Assembly (NCBI GenBank): GCA_016185395.1
Contig: JACPNR010000005.1
Coordinates: 1-64,000, forward strand
DNA: 64,000 nucleotides
Direction of reading: 5' to 3'
Source: Candidatus Korobacter versatilis
GTDB taxonomy: Bacteria; Acidobacteriota; Terriglobia; Terriglobales; Acidobacteriaceae
Shown piece after piece: positions 55,462 through 64,000 of this stretch; the first letter of the stretch is position 1, and each line of letters begins with the position of its first letter. Made by a program: the position numbers and the translations under genes. The notes beneath the pieces are model-generated. The model had not been told where the DNA came from, searched no databases, and saw nothing but the letters and a program-made list of their open reading frames with translations.

Positions 55462-57471
55462 ATGCGATTCGCACATCGGCCCCTGCGACGTGCCGGGCTG
55501 TTGCTCGCCATCCTGTGTCTCTCGCTCTCTGCCGGCGCCGCGGAGAAGGCGCGCCTGCAGGTCGACGACTACCAGATCGACGTTGACCTCATGCCGCAGA
55601 CGCACCGCCTTACCGCCAAGGCGAAGATCAAGTTCACCGCCACCGACGACATCAACACCGCCGTGTTCGAGCTGCACAACGCCATGCGCGTGAACAAGGT
55701 CACGGACGCCGGCGGCAAGCCGCTGCAGTCCGAGCGCGTGACGCAGGATTCGACCATCCGCGTGCCGCTGCCCGCCGGGCTTAACAAAGGACAGAGTTCG
55801 CAACTCAACTTCGAATACGAAGGCCTGCTCTCGGACGCCGACGATTCACCCGTCGAAGGGCTGAAGCTGGCGCACGTCGGCGAAGACAGCGTCTACCTGC
55901 TCTACGCCGGCCGCTGGTTCCCGCTGATGGGCTACGGCGTGGACCGCTTCACCGCCACCATCAACGTGACCGTTCCTACCGGGATGAAGGTGATCGGCAG
56001 CGGCGCGAGCGCCGCGCGTCCGGCGACGCCCGCCGCACCGAGGGCCGCGGGCGCGGGGAAATCCACGTACACGTTCGTGTGGGACCGCGCGAGTTTTCCC
56101 GGGACCATCCTGGCGGGGAATTATCAGGAGTTCAAAGGCGTCTCGGGCGGGATGACGGTCAACGTCTTCTTCACGCCGCAACACAAGGCCGAAGGCCCCG
56201 CATATGCCGACACCGCCGCGCGTGAGAGCGAATACTTTGCCTCGCTCTACGGCCCCGCGCCCTCGCGCACGTTGAACCTGGTGGAGCTGCCGACGGACAC
56301 GGTGCCGACCGCGTGGGCGCCGGAGATCGCGGCCATCACCGGCAACGCCGTCAGTCCGAAGACGAACTATCGCCTGCTCGCCAACGTGATCTCGCACCAG
56401 TGGTGGGGGGTGTCGCTCAGTCCGGCGTCGAAGGCGGACATGTGGCTCTCCGACGGCTTCGCGCGCTATTCCGAGATGCGCTACGTGGAATTCGCCGCCG
56501 GACAAGCCGGCCTCGAAGAGGCCGCGAAAGACATGGCCGTGGGCGCGCTCGCGTATGACAACGTGCCGCTCGCGCAGGTCTCGAAACTCGACACGTTCTC
56601 GCCCGAGTTCCAGTCGCTGGTGAGCGATAAAGGCGGGATGATCCTGCACATGCTGCGCTGGGTGCTCTCCGACGCGGTGTTCGATCGCACCATGCGCGCG
56701 TTCGCCATGCAGTACGCGGGCAAGTCCGTCACGGCGGAGGATTTCCGCAAGCTCGCGGAGGGGACTTCCGGCCAGCGCCTGACCGCGTTCTTCACGCAGT
56801 GGCTCGATTCCACCGGCGCGCCGGAATTCAAGAACAAGTACACCATCTATCGGCTGGGGAATAACAAGGGCTTCCGCGTCTCGGGCCAGATCTCACAGGA
56901 CCTCGACCTGTTCTCCATGCCGCTCGAGCTGCGCGTGGACACCGACGGCAAGACGGAGATGAAGCGCATCACGGTCTCCGGCACGGAGTCACCGTACGTG
57001 GTGGAGACGTTCGGCAAGCCGCGGCGCATCACGCTCGATCCCTACAGCCGGGTGCTGAAGAATTCTCCGGAGCTGAAGGTGCGCGCTTCCATCCTGCGCG
57101 GGCAGCAGTTGGTCCGCGAAGGCGACCTCACGGAAGCGCTCAAGGAGTTCCAGAAAGCGCTCGACGCCAACAAGGCCAGCTCGCTCGCGCACTATCGCAT
57201 CGCGGAAGTCTTCTTCCTGCAGAAGAATTACCAGTCGGCGGCGAACGAGTATCGCGAATCGCTCAACGGCGATGGCGACCCGCGCTGGACTGAAGTCTGG
57301 AGCCACATCCAGCTGGGCAAGATCTTCGACGTCACCGGCCAGCGCGAGCGCGCCACCAACGAATACCGCCAGGCGCTGCAGACCAACGACAACACGCAGG
57401 GCGCGCTCGACGAGGCGCGCCGCTTCCTTCAGGCGCCGTACTCGCAGAACGCCGATCGCAACGGCAACTGA
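55462..57471 (+). CDS. exported M1-peptidase-like protein with lost zinc site and C-terminal TPR repeats
   Basis: 669 residues. Signal peptide (MRFAHRPLRRAGLLLAILCLSLSAGA), an M1-type N-terminal beta domain, then the catalytic-domain position where M1 enzymes have HExxHxWWG. Here it reads NVISHQWWG, and the later WLNEGFA reads WLSDGFA, so the first His and the catalytic Glu are gone and the third ligand is Asp. The GAMEN exopeptidase motif is not present. The C-terminus (about residues 545-650) holds TPR-like repeats (LREGDLTEALKEFQKALDANKAS and ERATNEYRQALQTN). It is likely a non-catalytic M1 homologue that binds proteins in the periplasm. Confidence 0.82.
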   Translation: MRFAHRPLRRAGLLLAILCLSLSAGAAEKARLQVDDYQIDVDLMPQTHRLTAKAKIKFTATDDINTAVFELHNAMRVNKVTDAGGKPLQSERVTQDSTIRVPLPAGLNKGQSSQLNFEYEGLLSDADDSPVEGLKLAHVGEDSVYLLYAGRWFPLMGYGVDRFTATINVTVPTGMKVIGSGASAARPATPAAPRAAGAGKSTYTFVWDRASFPGTILAGNYQEFKGVSGGMTVNVFFTPQHKAEGPAYADTAARESEYFASLYGPAPSRTLNLVELPTDTVPTAWAPEIAAITGNAVSPKTNYRLLANVISHQWWGVSLSPASKADMWLSDGFARYSEMRYVEFAAGQAGLEEAAKDMAVGALAYDNVPLAQVSKLDTFSPEFQSLVSDKGGMILHMLRWVLSDAVFDRTMRAFAMQYAGKSVTAEDFRKLAEGTSGQRLTAFFTQWLDSTGAPEFKNKYTIYRLGNNKGFRVSGQISQDLDLFSMPLELRVDTDGKTEMKRITVSGTESPYVVETFGKPRRITLDPYSRVLKNSPELKVRASILRGQQLVREGDLTEALKEFQKALDANKASSLAHYRIAEVFFLQKNYQSAANEYRESLNGDGDPRWTEVWSHIQLGKIFDVTGQRERATNEYRQALQTNDNTQGALDEARRFLQAPYSQNADRNGN

Positions 57472-57478
57472 AGGAATC

Positions 57479-57513
57479 AGCAGTCAGCAGTCGGCAGTCA
57501 GCAATCAGCAATA
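57479..57513. repeat. CAGTCAGCAATCAGC-type tandem short repeat
   Basis: Tandem near-repeats of CAGCAGTC/CAGTCAGCAATCAG occur between the M1-like gene and the convergent methyltransferase gene. It belongs to the class of short dispersed repeats also seen at 38467-38543. Confidence 0.5.
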
Positions 57514-57542
57514 AACGATAAACAAGCAGCGTGAGGCCGCGC

Positions 57543-58655
57543 TCATCGCTTACTGCTGAACGCCAAGCCGCTGAGATTCGCGTCGGCGATGCCCTTCGCC
57601 AGCAGCAGCGCGTGGAAGGTCTCGCCCATTCCTGCCGGCGTTACCAAGTGCTTCAACTGCAGCGCGACCTTCGCATGCTCCTGCGGCAGGGTGCAGCCCT
57701 CGAAAGCGTCCGCAAACCGCGACTCTTCCCCGATGCCCAGCAGCAACTGCGACTGCGTCACCAGGCCGAGGCGCGACATCCCGGCCGCCTCGGCCGCCGC
57801 TTCGAGCGCGGTGAAGTTCACGTGCGCGGTGATGTCCTGCTCTCCCGGCGCTTCATAGGGGTCGCTGCTCATCGCGTGCTGCCGGTAGCACGCCAGGGTG
57901 TCCAGATGCCTTCCCGCGACCTGCTCGTGCCGCGTGTACCCGTAATCGATGATGAGCGCAAAGCCGCGCTTCATCGACCCTGCTATCTGTTCGATATGCC
58001 GCAGACCCTCAAGTGACACTTCAACGCGCTCCCCGGCCTGCGGACGCACGCTGTAGCGATCGAGATAGTCGAAGTGCTCGTCACCGGGATGCACGAACGT
58101 CTCCACGGGCTTCCCGTCCGCCTCGCCCACTCGCAGCAGCCCCGCATGGGCGATGACGTCCACCGGTAGGGCGTCGAAGAACTCGTTGGCGAAGACGATG
58201 GCGTTCTCGCGCCCGGTGGGCAGCGCCTGCGCCACCTCGGCCTTGCCATGGTTCACATGCTCGCGCAGCGTGTCGAACAAGCGCTGCCGTAACAGTGGCG
58301 AACGCTCTACCAGGACGTAGTGCAGCGCGCTAAAGAACGTCGGGAACTTCTTTGCCGCCCAGTCGAGCACGTCGCGCGCGAACAATCCGCGCCCCGGCCC
58401 GAGCTCGACCAGTTCGAGCCGCGCCGGCTCGCCGAGCGCGCGCCACATCTCTTCGAACTGGCGCGCCAGCAATCGCCCGAAGACGGCGTGGACGTCACTC
58501 GAGGTGTAGAAGTCACCGGCCTTGCCGAACTTTTCCTGTGAACGGGTGTAGTAGCCGAGGTCGGGGTGGTAGAGGCACAGCTCCATGTAGCGCGCGAACG
58601 GGATGGGCCCATCTCGCCGTATCTCTTCGGTGATGAGGTCGCGCAAGCTGGCCAC
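57543..58655 (-). CDS. MidA/NDUFAF7-like SAM-dependent methyltransferase (DUF185)
   Basis: About 370 residues. LITEEIRRDGPIPFARYMELCLYHPDLGYYTR, GKAGDFYTSSDVHAVFG and ELVELGPGRGLFARDVLD (motif I) are the family blocks, and VFANEFFDALPVDV follows. The family includes NDUFAF7, which methylates a subunit of respiratory complex I. The start is GTG at 58655, one base after the upstream small gene's stop region; the frame reaching 58727 overlaps that gene and is less likely. It is cotranscribed with the 98-residue gene. Confidence 0.88.
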   Translation of the reverse strand: MASLRDLITEEIRRDGPIPFARYMELCLYHPDLGYYTRSQEKFGKAGDFYTSSDVHAVFGRLLARQFEEMWRALGEPARLELVELGPGRGLFARDVLDWAAKKFPTFFSALHYVLVERSPLLRQRLFDTLREHVNHGKAEVAQALPTGRENAIVFANEFFDALPVDVIAHAGLLRVGEADGKPVETFVHPGDEHFDYLDRYSVRPQAGERVEVSLEGLRHIEQIAGSMKRGFALIIDYGYTRHEQVAGRHLDTLACYRQHAMSSDPYEAPGEQDITAHVNFTALEAAAEAAGMSRLGLVTQSQLLLGIGEESRFADAFEGCTLPQEHAKVALQLKHLVTPAGMGETFHALLLAKGIADANLSGLAFSSKR

Positions 58656-58656
58656 G

Positions 58657-58953
58657 CTAGTCGCCGGTGCGCTCGCGGCGCTGCCGCTCCTTCTGGTCCT
58701 GGGGCGTGCGGATGAACATCTCGACAAAATAATCGTGCAGGCAGTCGTAGAGCATGCGCTGGAAGACCCACTCGAAGGTGGGATGGTCGAGGTCCCGCGG
58801 ATGCAGCATTGCGGAATACGTGTGCACCTTCACGGCCGCGTCTTTGAAGTGGATGAGCAGCTCCACGCCCTCGCCCGAAGGCTCGGCCGAGAAGTCCAGC
58901 AGCGGATGCTCGTAGAGGCGCAACTGCTCGCGAACACGTTCGACGCGGGTCAT
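58657..58953 (-). CDS. small hypothetical protein upstream of MidA-like gene
   Basis: 98 residues: VELLIHFKDAAVKVHTYSAMLHPRDLDHPTFEWVFQRMLYDCLHDYFVEMF and a basic, charged tail (RTPQDQKERQRRERTGD). No membrane helix, signal peptide or named family is evident. The mixed alpha/beta pattern suggests a small globular domain. It lies immediately before the MidA-like gene and is probably cotranscribed. Confidence 0.6.
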   Translation of the reverse strand: MTRVERVREQLRLYEHPLLDFSAEPSGEGVELLIHFKDAAVKVHTYSAMLHPRDLDHPTFEWVFQRMLYDCLHDYFVEMFIRTPQDQKERQRRERTGD

Positions 58954-59046
58954 GATGGGATTGTATCCGACGGTCTAACGGCGCGGCTGAAGCCGGCGCC
59001 CCTCGGAAGGAAGCTTCACTGCGCTCGCGATCTGTGACTTAGGCGC

Positions 59047-60288
59047 TTACTCGTAGCGCAGCGCTTCGATCGGGCTCAGCCGCGCGGCCTTGACGGCGGG
59101 CAGCATGCCGCTCACGATGCCGACGAGAATGAGGATCAAGGTCGCGACCAGCAGGTTCATAGGATCGATGATGAGGCGGATGTCGCCGGCGTCCGCGTTT
59201 TTCGCCAAGGCGCTGTAGAGGGTGAGCTTCCCCACGCCGAGCGAGACGGCGTAGGCGAGCACGATGCCGCACAGGCCGCCGGCAAAGCTGATGGTCAGCG
59301 CTTCGGCGAGGAACTGCAGCAGGATGGAGCGCCGCTTCGCGCCCAGAGCTTTCAGGGTCCCGATCTCGCGGGTGCGCTGCTGCACCGAGACGAGCATGAT
59401 GTTCATGAGGCCCACGCCGCCGATGCCGAGGGTGAGCGTCCCGATGAACGCGAGCAGGATCTTCAGGCCCATGGTGATGATGCGGAACTGCGAGAGCCGT
59501 TCGAGCGAGTTGAACACGAACACGGCGCGACGATCGTCGGCGCGGAAGCCGTGGGCTTGTCCCAGCGTGCCGCGCACCATGCGCTCGGCCTTCTCGTAAT
59601 CCAGGCCTTCGTAATCGATCCAGATGCCGTCGAGGTACTGCGTGTTCTTGATGTCGCCCATGGTCGTGAACGGGACGTAGATGATGCGATTGATGTTGTC
59701 GTCGCCCTCTTGCATCTTCGGTTCGAGCACGCCGATGACCTGGAAGCTGACGCCGTCCACGCGGATGTACTCGCCGAGCGCGTAGCGCCCGGAGAACAGC
59801 TTGGTCTTGGCCTCGCTGCCGATCACGGCCACGCGCGCGCGCTGCAGGTAATCCTCGTCATTGAAGAAGCGGCCGGCATCCGGGCGCAGCTTGCGGATGT
59901 CCTGCATCCCGGTGTTCACACCATTCACGAAGAACTGGTAGCTGCGATTGTCTGACGAAACGTTGGCCGTCTTGCCGGCGTCCGGCGAGATGTGCCGGAT
60001 CATCGGTACCGAGTTCACCAGGCGGTCGAGGTCCTCGTACTGGAAGCGCACTTCCACGCCGGCCTTGGCTCCGCCCGCTTGGAGCGACGTGCGACCGGGG
60101 AACACGCCGATGACCTTCGAGCCGAAGGACTCGAAGATGTTGGTGATGGCCACGCCGAAGCCGGCGCCGTAGGCGAGCAGCAGGATGACGGTGGCGATGC
60201 CCCACGCCATGCCGAGCATGGTGAGGGCGGCGCGCCGGCGGTCGTGCTGCATGGCGCCGTAAGCTTCGTAGAGCAGGTCGCGAAACAT
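59047..60288 (-). CDS. MacB/FtsX-type ABC transporter permease (type A, distal copy)
   Basis: 413 residues: one N-terminal helix after LTMLGMAWGIATVILLLAYG, a large periplasmic MacB-like domain, then three C-terminal helices with LGIGGVGLMNIMLVSVQQRTREIGTLKALGAKR, the coupling-helix block that contacts the ATPase. ERLSPIEALRYE-like ending ARLSPIEALRYE is the usual MacB end. This is the permease of a MacB-type mechanotransmission ABC system; no ATPase gene lies in the window. It follows the type B copy after 15 bases. Confidence 0.9.
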   Translation of the reverse strand: MFRDLLYEAYGAMQHDRRRAALTMLGMAWGIATVILLLAYGAGFGVAITNIFESFGSKVIGVFPGRTSLQAGGAKAGVEVRFQYEDLDRLVNSVPMIRHISPDAGKTANVSSDNRSYQFFVNGVNTGMQDIRKLRPDAGRFFNDEDYLQRARVAVIGSEAKTKLFSGRYALGEYIRVDGVSFQVIGVLEPKMQEGDDNINRIIYVPFTTMGDIKNTQYLDGIWIDYEGLDYEKAERMVRGTLGQAHGFRADDRRAVFVFNSLERLSQFRIITMGLKILLAFIGTLTLGIGGVGLMNIMLVSVQQRTREIGTLKALGAKRRSILLQFLAEALTISFAGGLCGIVLAYAVSLGVGKLTLYSALAKNADAGDIRLIIDPMNLLVATLILILVGIVSGMLPAVKAARLSPIEALRYE

Positions 60289-60303
60289 GGTCCGTAGTCC
60301 TCG

Positions 60304-61554
60304 TTATTCCTTCCGCAGCGCTTCGACGGGCGGCAGCGCCGCGGCTTTGCGCGCGGGATACACGCCCGCCACGATACCGGCGAGCGAGAGCGAGCCGATG
60401 GCGAGCATCGCGCTCGAGGCCACGAGCGTGGGCGGATCGAAGCCCGGCGGCGATGGCAACTGGTGCAGTGCCGTCATGATGGCCCACGCCACGCCCATGC
60501 CCATGCCGCCCGAAAGGATGGTGAGGATCACACCCTCGAGCAGGAACTGCGTCATGATGTTCTTGTTGGTCGCACCCAGCGCCTTGCGCAAGCCGATCTC
60601 TTTGGTGCGCTCGGCCACCGAGACCAGCATGATGTTGATGATGCCGATCGCGCCGAGCGCGAGCGTGACCAAGCCCACGCTGCCCAGGAACATGTTCATG
60701 GCGTCGAAGATCTTGCCCACCATCTCCTGGCTCTTGACCGTGTCCCAGTCTTCGAAAGCGTCTTCGTTCTTCACGTCGAAGCCGTGGTTCTTCGCCACCA
60801 CCGCGCGGGCTTCGTCGCGCGCGAGCTGGTGGTCTTGTTTCGAAGTCGGGGTGTAGTTCACGAACGAGAGCGCTGCCACCACATCGGTGGCGTCCTTGAC
60901 CGGAAAATACACGGCCATGGTGGAGTAGGGGATGAAGCAGCGCACGTTCGAGGAATTGCCTTCGTCCTTGGTGAAATTCGAGATGAAGCCGATGACCTCG
61001 AAGCGCAGTCCGCCGATCAGGATGTGCTTGCCGATGGGGTTCGGATCGTCGGGAAACAGGTTCTTCTTCATCTCCCAGCCGATGACGGTGACGTTGCGGC
61101 GCTGTTCCTCGTCGAGTTCGTTCATCCAGCGTCCGCGCGCCAGGGGCAGGAAGCGGATGCTCTTGAACACGGGGAGCACGCCGGCGACCTGGCCGTTGGA
61201 ATTCTGCGTGTCGCTCACCACGCGGATGTCTTGCCGCACCAGCACCGGGGACGCATACTTCACGTGCGGCTGCGTGGCGATGCCTTCGTAGTCCGCGTAA
61301 GTCATCCAGTAACGGCGCATGCCCGTGCTCTGCCCCTGCACCGCGGGGATGCGGCCGGGGAACATGAACTGGATGTTCTCGCCGATCTGGTCGAGTTCCT
61401 TCTTGTTGCCGGTGCGGAAGCCTTCGCCCAGCCCGACCAGCAGCAGCAGCGAGAAGACGCCCCAGGCGATGCCGAACATGGTGAGGAACGAGCGCAGCTT
61501 GTGCGACCAGAGGGTGCGGATGGTCTGCGCGAAGATGTCCAGGAACGTACGCAT
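60304..61554 (-). CDS. MacB/FtsX-type ABC transporter permease (type B, distal copy)
   Basis: 416 residues with the same four-helix MacB layout: FLTMFGIAWGVFSLLLLVGLGEG, VTLALGAIGIINIMLVSVAERTKEIGLRKALGATN and the end ALPPVEALRKE. It differs from type A in the first helix region and central domain. It is paired with the type A gene 15 bases downstream. The 143-base gap upstream separates it from the proximal pair. Confidence 0.9.
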   Translation of the reverse strand: MRTFLDIFAQTIRTLWSHKLRSFLTMFGIAWGVFSLLLLVGLGEGFRTGNKKELDQIGENIQFMFPGRIPAVQGQSTGMRRYWMTYADYEGIATQPHVKYASPVLVRQDIRVVSDTQNSNGQVAGVLPVFKSIRFLPLARGRWMNELDEEQRRNVTVIGWEMKKNLFPDDPNPIGKHILIGGLRFEVIGFISNFTKDEGNSSNVRCFIPYSTMAVYFPVKDATDVVAALSFVNYTPTSKQDHQLARDEARAVVAKNHGFDVKNEDAFEDWDTVKSQEMVGKIFDAMNMFLGSVGLVTLALGAIGIINIMLVSVAERTKEIGLRKALGATNKNIMTQFLLEGVILTILSGGMGMGVAWAIMTALHQLPSPPGFDPPTLVASSAMLAIGSLSLAGIVAGVYPARKAAALPPVEALRKE

Positions 61555-61697
61555 GCGTAGTAGGAGATACGAAGAACCGGTCGTGACGGTTCCCTGCCGG
61601 CCTAGTCGGGAAGCAGGATCTCGCCGGTCCTCTCTACTTTAACAGAGGCGGAAAAAGGTGCGGATGCGAGCGCCCCTGAGGTGTATGCGCTCAAGGA

Positions 61698-62942
61698 TCA
61701 CTCGTAGCGCAGCGCCTCGATGGGGTCCAAGCGCGACGCCTTGATGGCCGGCAGCATGCCGCTGACGATGCCCACCAGCCCGAGGATGACCGTGGCCACG
61801 ATGAGCGACGCCGGCGAGATGAGCAGCCGGATGTCCCCAGCCTCGGCATTCTTCGCCACCGCGCTGTACAGCGTGAGCGTGCCGATGCCGAACGAGACGA
61901 GATAGGCGAGCACCACGCCGAAAAAGCCGCCGAGCGCCGTGATGGCCAGCGCCTCGGCGAGGAACTGGACCAGGATGGACCGCTTGCGCGCGCCCAGGGC
62001 CTTGAGTGTCCCGATCTCGCGGGTGCGCTGCTGCACCGAGACGAGCATGATGTTCATCAGTCCCACGCCGCCGATGCCGAGCGTGAGCGTGCCGATGAAC
62101 GCCAGCAGGACTTTCAGTCCGGCGGTGATGATGTGGAACTGGGTGAGGTCTTTCAGCACGTTGGCCACGAAAATGGCGCGCTTGTCTTTCGGATCGAAGC
62201 CGTGTCCGGTGGCGAGCACGGAGCGGACCGACGTTTCCACCTTCTCGTAGTCCATGCCTTCGTAGTCGATCCAGATGCCGCCCAGGTACTGCGTGTCTTT
62301 CAGGTCGGCCATGGAGGTATAGGGGATGTAGACCTGGTTGTTGATGTCGTCGTTGTTGCCTTCCTGCATCTTCGGCTTCATCACGCCAACGACCTGGAAG
62401 CTCAGCCCGTCGATGCGGACGTACTCTCCGAGCGGGAATTGCCCGGAGAACAATTTTGTCTTGGCGTCCGAACCGAGCACCACCACGCGCGCGCGCTGAT
62501 TGACTTCTTCCTGGTTGAAGAAGCGTCCGTTATCGAGGTCGAAGTTGCGTATCTGCTGGAAGGAAGGCGCCACGCCCGCGACCGACCACTCGTAGTTACG
62601 CGAATCGCGCGAGATCTTTCCCTGCTTCCAGAACGCGGGCGAGATGCGCTTGATGAGGGCGACGTTGGTGCGCAGGCGGTCGATGTCGTCCATGGTGAGC
62701 CGGACCTCCTGGCCAGCTTTGGCGCCGCCGGCCTGCAGCGAGGTGCGGCCGGGGAAGACGCCGATCAGCTTGGTGCCGAAGTTCGAGAAGATGGCCTCGA
62801 TGGCGCGCTCGAAGCCGGAGCCGTAAGCGAGCAGGAGGACGACGGTGGCGATGCCCCACGCCATCCCGAGCATGGTGAGCGCGGTGCGCCGGCGGTTGAA
62901 GCGCATGGCGTCAACGGATTCGGTGAGCAGATCGCGGAGCAT
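61698..62942 (-). CDS. MacB/FtsX-type ABC transporter permease (type A, proximal copy)
   Basis: 414 residues. MLRDLLTESVDAMRFNRRRTALTMLGMAWGIATV is very similar to the type A gene at 59047-60288, and the block IGVFPGRTSLQAGGAKAG is shared by both, so these are paralogues. C-terminal coupling block LGIGGVGLMNIMLVSVQQRTREIGTLKALGARK is intact. Start at 62942, 17 bases after the upstream type B stop. Paired with it as one unit. Confidence 0.9.
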   Translation of the reverse strand: MLRDLLTESVDAMRFNRRRTALTMLGMAWGIATVVLLLAYGSGFERAIEAIFSNFGTKLIGVFPGRTSLQAGGAKAGQEVRLTMDDIDRLRTNVALIKRISPAFWKQGKISRDSRNYEWSVAGVAPSFQQIRNFDLDNGRFFNQEEVNQRARVVVLGSDAKTKLFSGQFPLGEYVRIDGLSFQVVGVMKPKMQEGNNDDINNQVYIPYTSMADLKDTQYLGGIWIDYEGMDYEKVETSVRSVLATGHGFDPKDKRAIFVANVLKDLTQFHIITAGLKVLLAFIGTLTLGIGGVGLMNIMLVSVQQRTREIGTLKALGARKRSILVQFLAEALAITALGGFFGVVLAYLVSFGIGTLTLYSAVAKNAEAGDIRLLISPASLIVATVILGLVGIVSGMLPAIKASRLDPIEALRYE

Positions 62943-62959
62943 GGCTCCTCCTCTGGCGC

Positions 62960-64000
62960 TTACTGTTCTTGCCGCAGGGCCTCGACCGGGGTGAGCAGCG
63001 CGGCCTTCCGCGCGGGATACAGTCCGGCGACCACGCCGGCGAGCGAGAGCGAGATCATGGCGATGGCCGCGGACGAAGGCACCAGCGTGGGCGGGTCGAA
63101 GCCCGGAGGCGCGGGCAACTGGCCCAGCGCCGTCATGATCGCCCACGCCACAAAGATACCGAAGCCGCCGCTGAGCGTGGTCAGGAACGCGCCCTCGACG
63201 AAGAACTGCATGAGGATGCTGCGGTTGGTGGCGCCGAGCGCCTTGCGCAGTCCGATCTCGCGCGTGCGCTCGGTGACGGCGATGAGCATGATGTTGATCA
63301 CGCCGATGGCGCCGAGCACCAGGGTGATGAGCCCCACGCTGCCGAGGAAGGAGTTCATCGCGTCGAAGATCTTGCCGATGGTCTGCATCGAGTCGATGGT
63401 GTCCCAGTCGAACCAGTAGTCGTCCACCGTAGTATCGATGTGGCCGCCGTGGTTCGCGCCGACCAGCGCGCGCACCTCTTGCCGTGTCTCCAGGTGCCGG
63501 GCCGGGTCCTTGGGCTGGTAGTTGATGAAGGAGATGGTGTCCGTCTTCTCGGCGTTCTTCAGCGGGAAGTGCTCGTGCATCACGCTGAACGGGATGAACA
63601 CGCGCATGTCCGTGGCGCTCGATTCGCCGCGCATCTTCTTCACCGTGCCGATCACGGTGAAGCGATAGCCGTTGAGCGTGATCACCTGCCCCAGCGCCGG
63701 CTTGCCTTCGAACAGGTTCTTGTACATCTCGGCGCCGAGCACGGCCACGTAATGGCGGTCCGCATCGTCGGTCTCGTTCATCCAGCGCCCGCGGTCCACC
63801 GGCATGTAGCGGATGCGGTTGTAATTCGACGTGACGCCGAAGACCTGGCCGTTGGTGCTCTGGCTGTCGTAGATCACGCGGATGTCTCCGCGGTTCAACA
63901 CCGGCGTGACCTCCGCCACTTCATGCGCGTTGTTCTTGATGGCGAGGTAGTCCTGGTAGGTCGGCTGGTATTCACGGCTTGCCGTGTGGCTGCCCTCGGC
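62960..64000 (-). CDS. MacB/FtsX-type ABC transporter permease (type B, proximal copy), partial
   Basis: The frame runs to the window edge without a stop or definite start, so the N-terminal part, including the first helix, is outside the window. The visible 346 residues hold a MacB-like periplasmic domain (GRWMNETDDADRHYVAVLGAEM) and three C-terminal helices with VLGAIGVINIMLIAVTERTREIGLRKALGATN, similar to the type B gene at 60304-61554. It is the first gene of the proximal B-A pair. Confidence 0.88.
   Translation of the reverse strand, partial: AEGSHTASREYQPTYQDYLAIKNNAHEVAEVTPVLNRGDIRVIYDSQSTNGQVFGVTSNYNRIRYMPVDRGRWMNETDDADRHYVAVLGAEMYKNLFEGKPALGQVITLNGYRFTVIGTVKKMRGESSATDMRVFIPFSVMHEHFPLKNAEKTDTISFINYQPKDPARHLETRQEVRALVGANHGGHIDTTVDDYWFDWDTIDSMQTIGKIFDAMNSFLGSVGLITLVLGAIGVINIMLIAVTERTREIGLRKALGATNRSILMQFFVEGAFLTTLSGGFGIFVAWAIMTALGQLPAPPGFDPPTLVPSSAAIAMISLSLAGVVAGLYPARKAALLTPVEALRQEQ

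Overview
The window is 64 kb of GC-rich, tightly packed bacterial chromosome. The likely source is an Acidobacteriota member (Terriglobia-like), possibly a metagenome-derived genome. That assignment is inferred from gene content: type IV pilus ATPases with PilS/PilR, diderm lipid A and LPS genes (lpxB, lptE), several MacB/FtsX-type permeases, RHS debris with palindromic GGGTGGCCCACCC-type repeats, and short junk repeats of the ATTCGACATTCGACATT and CAGTCAGCAATCAGC kind. There is no rRNA, CRISPR array, complete insertion sequence, prophage or biosynthetic cluster. One tRNA gene (tRNA-Asn, anticodon GTT) is present.

Layout. 1-1800 is a decayed accessory patch holding a small membrane-protein gene, an RHS core fragment cut off by palindromic repeats, and a GGGGATT-rich repeat. 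1800-11700 holds a CPBP intramembrane protease, an exported methyltransferase-like protein, an APC permease, an M13 metallopeptidase, an M20-like hydrolase with altered metal ligands, and a malic enzyme. 11700-17600 holds an unusual Ser/Thr kinase fused to an FKBP prolyl isomerase (divergent from the malic enzyme, with a perfect CRP/FNR-type palindrome between them), typA, tRNA-Asn, a T4 endonuclease V-like gene and a DUF62 SAM hydrolase. 17600-24950 is a pilB-pilT-pilC-pilS-pilR operon with a recognisable promoter. 25100-30400 holds an HhH-GPD DNA glycosylase, an LPxTG-like surface protein and a NtrY/NtrX-like pair whose regulator has an altered GAFTGA loop.

30500-43000 is mostly housekeeping on the minus strand: phoH-ybeY-corC-era, a Ycf46-like AAA ATPase, rpsT (plus strand, with promoter and terminator), and psd-pssA-(Asd-like pseudoenzyme)-lptE-holA, then tsaB-rimI. 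43000-50100 holds meaB with methylmalonyl-CoA epimerase, a wax-synthase-like MBOAT protein, an acyl-CoA dehydrogenase, a stand-alone receiver, a DUF962/Mpo1-like protein, and hemW-ltaE. 50400-64000 holds an orphan ketoacyl synthase, a RelBE/ParDE-type toxin-antitoxin pair with a perfect palindromic operator, an ABC exporter, lpxB, an M1-peptidase-like protein that has lost its zinc site, a MidA-like methyltransferase, and two tandem copies of a two-gene MacB-type permease unit, the last running off the window.

I did not find a clear new multi-gene system. The most unusual items are the kinase-FKBP fusion and its promoter palindrome, three enzyme homologues with lost or altered catalytic residues (Asd-like, M1-like, M20-like), the exported methyltransferase-like protein, and the NtrX-like regulator with GSFPGA in place of GAFTGA.
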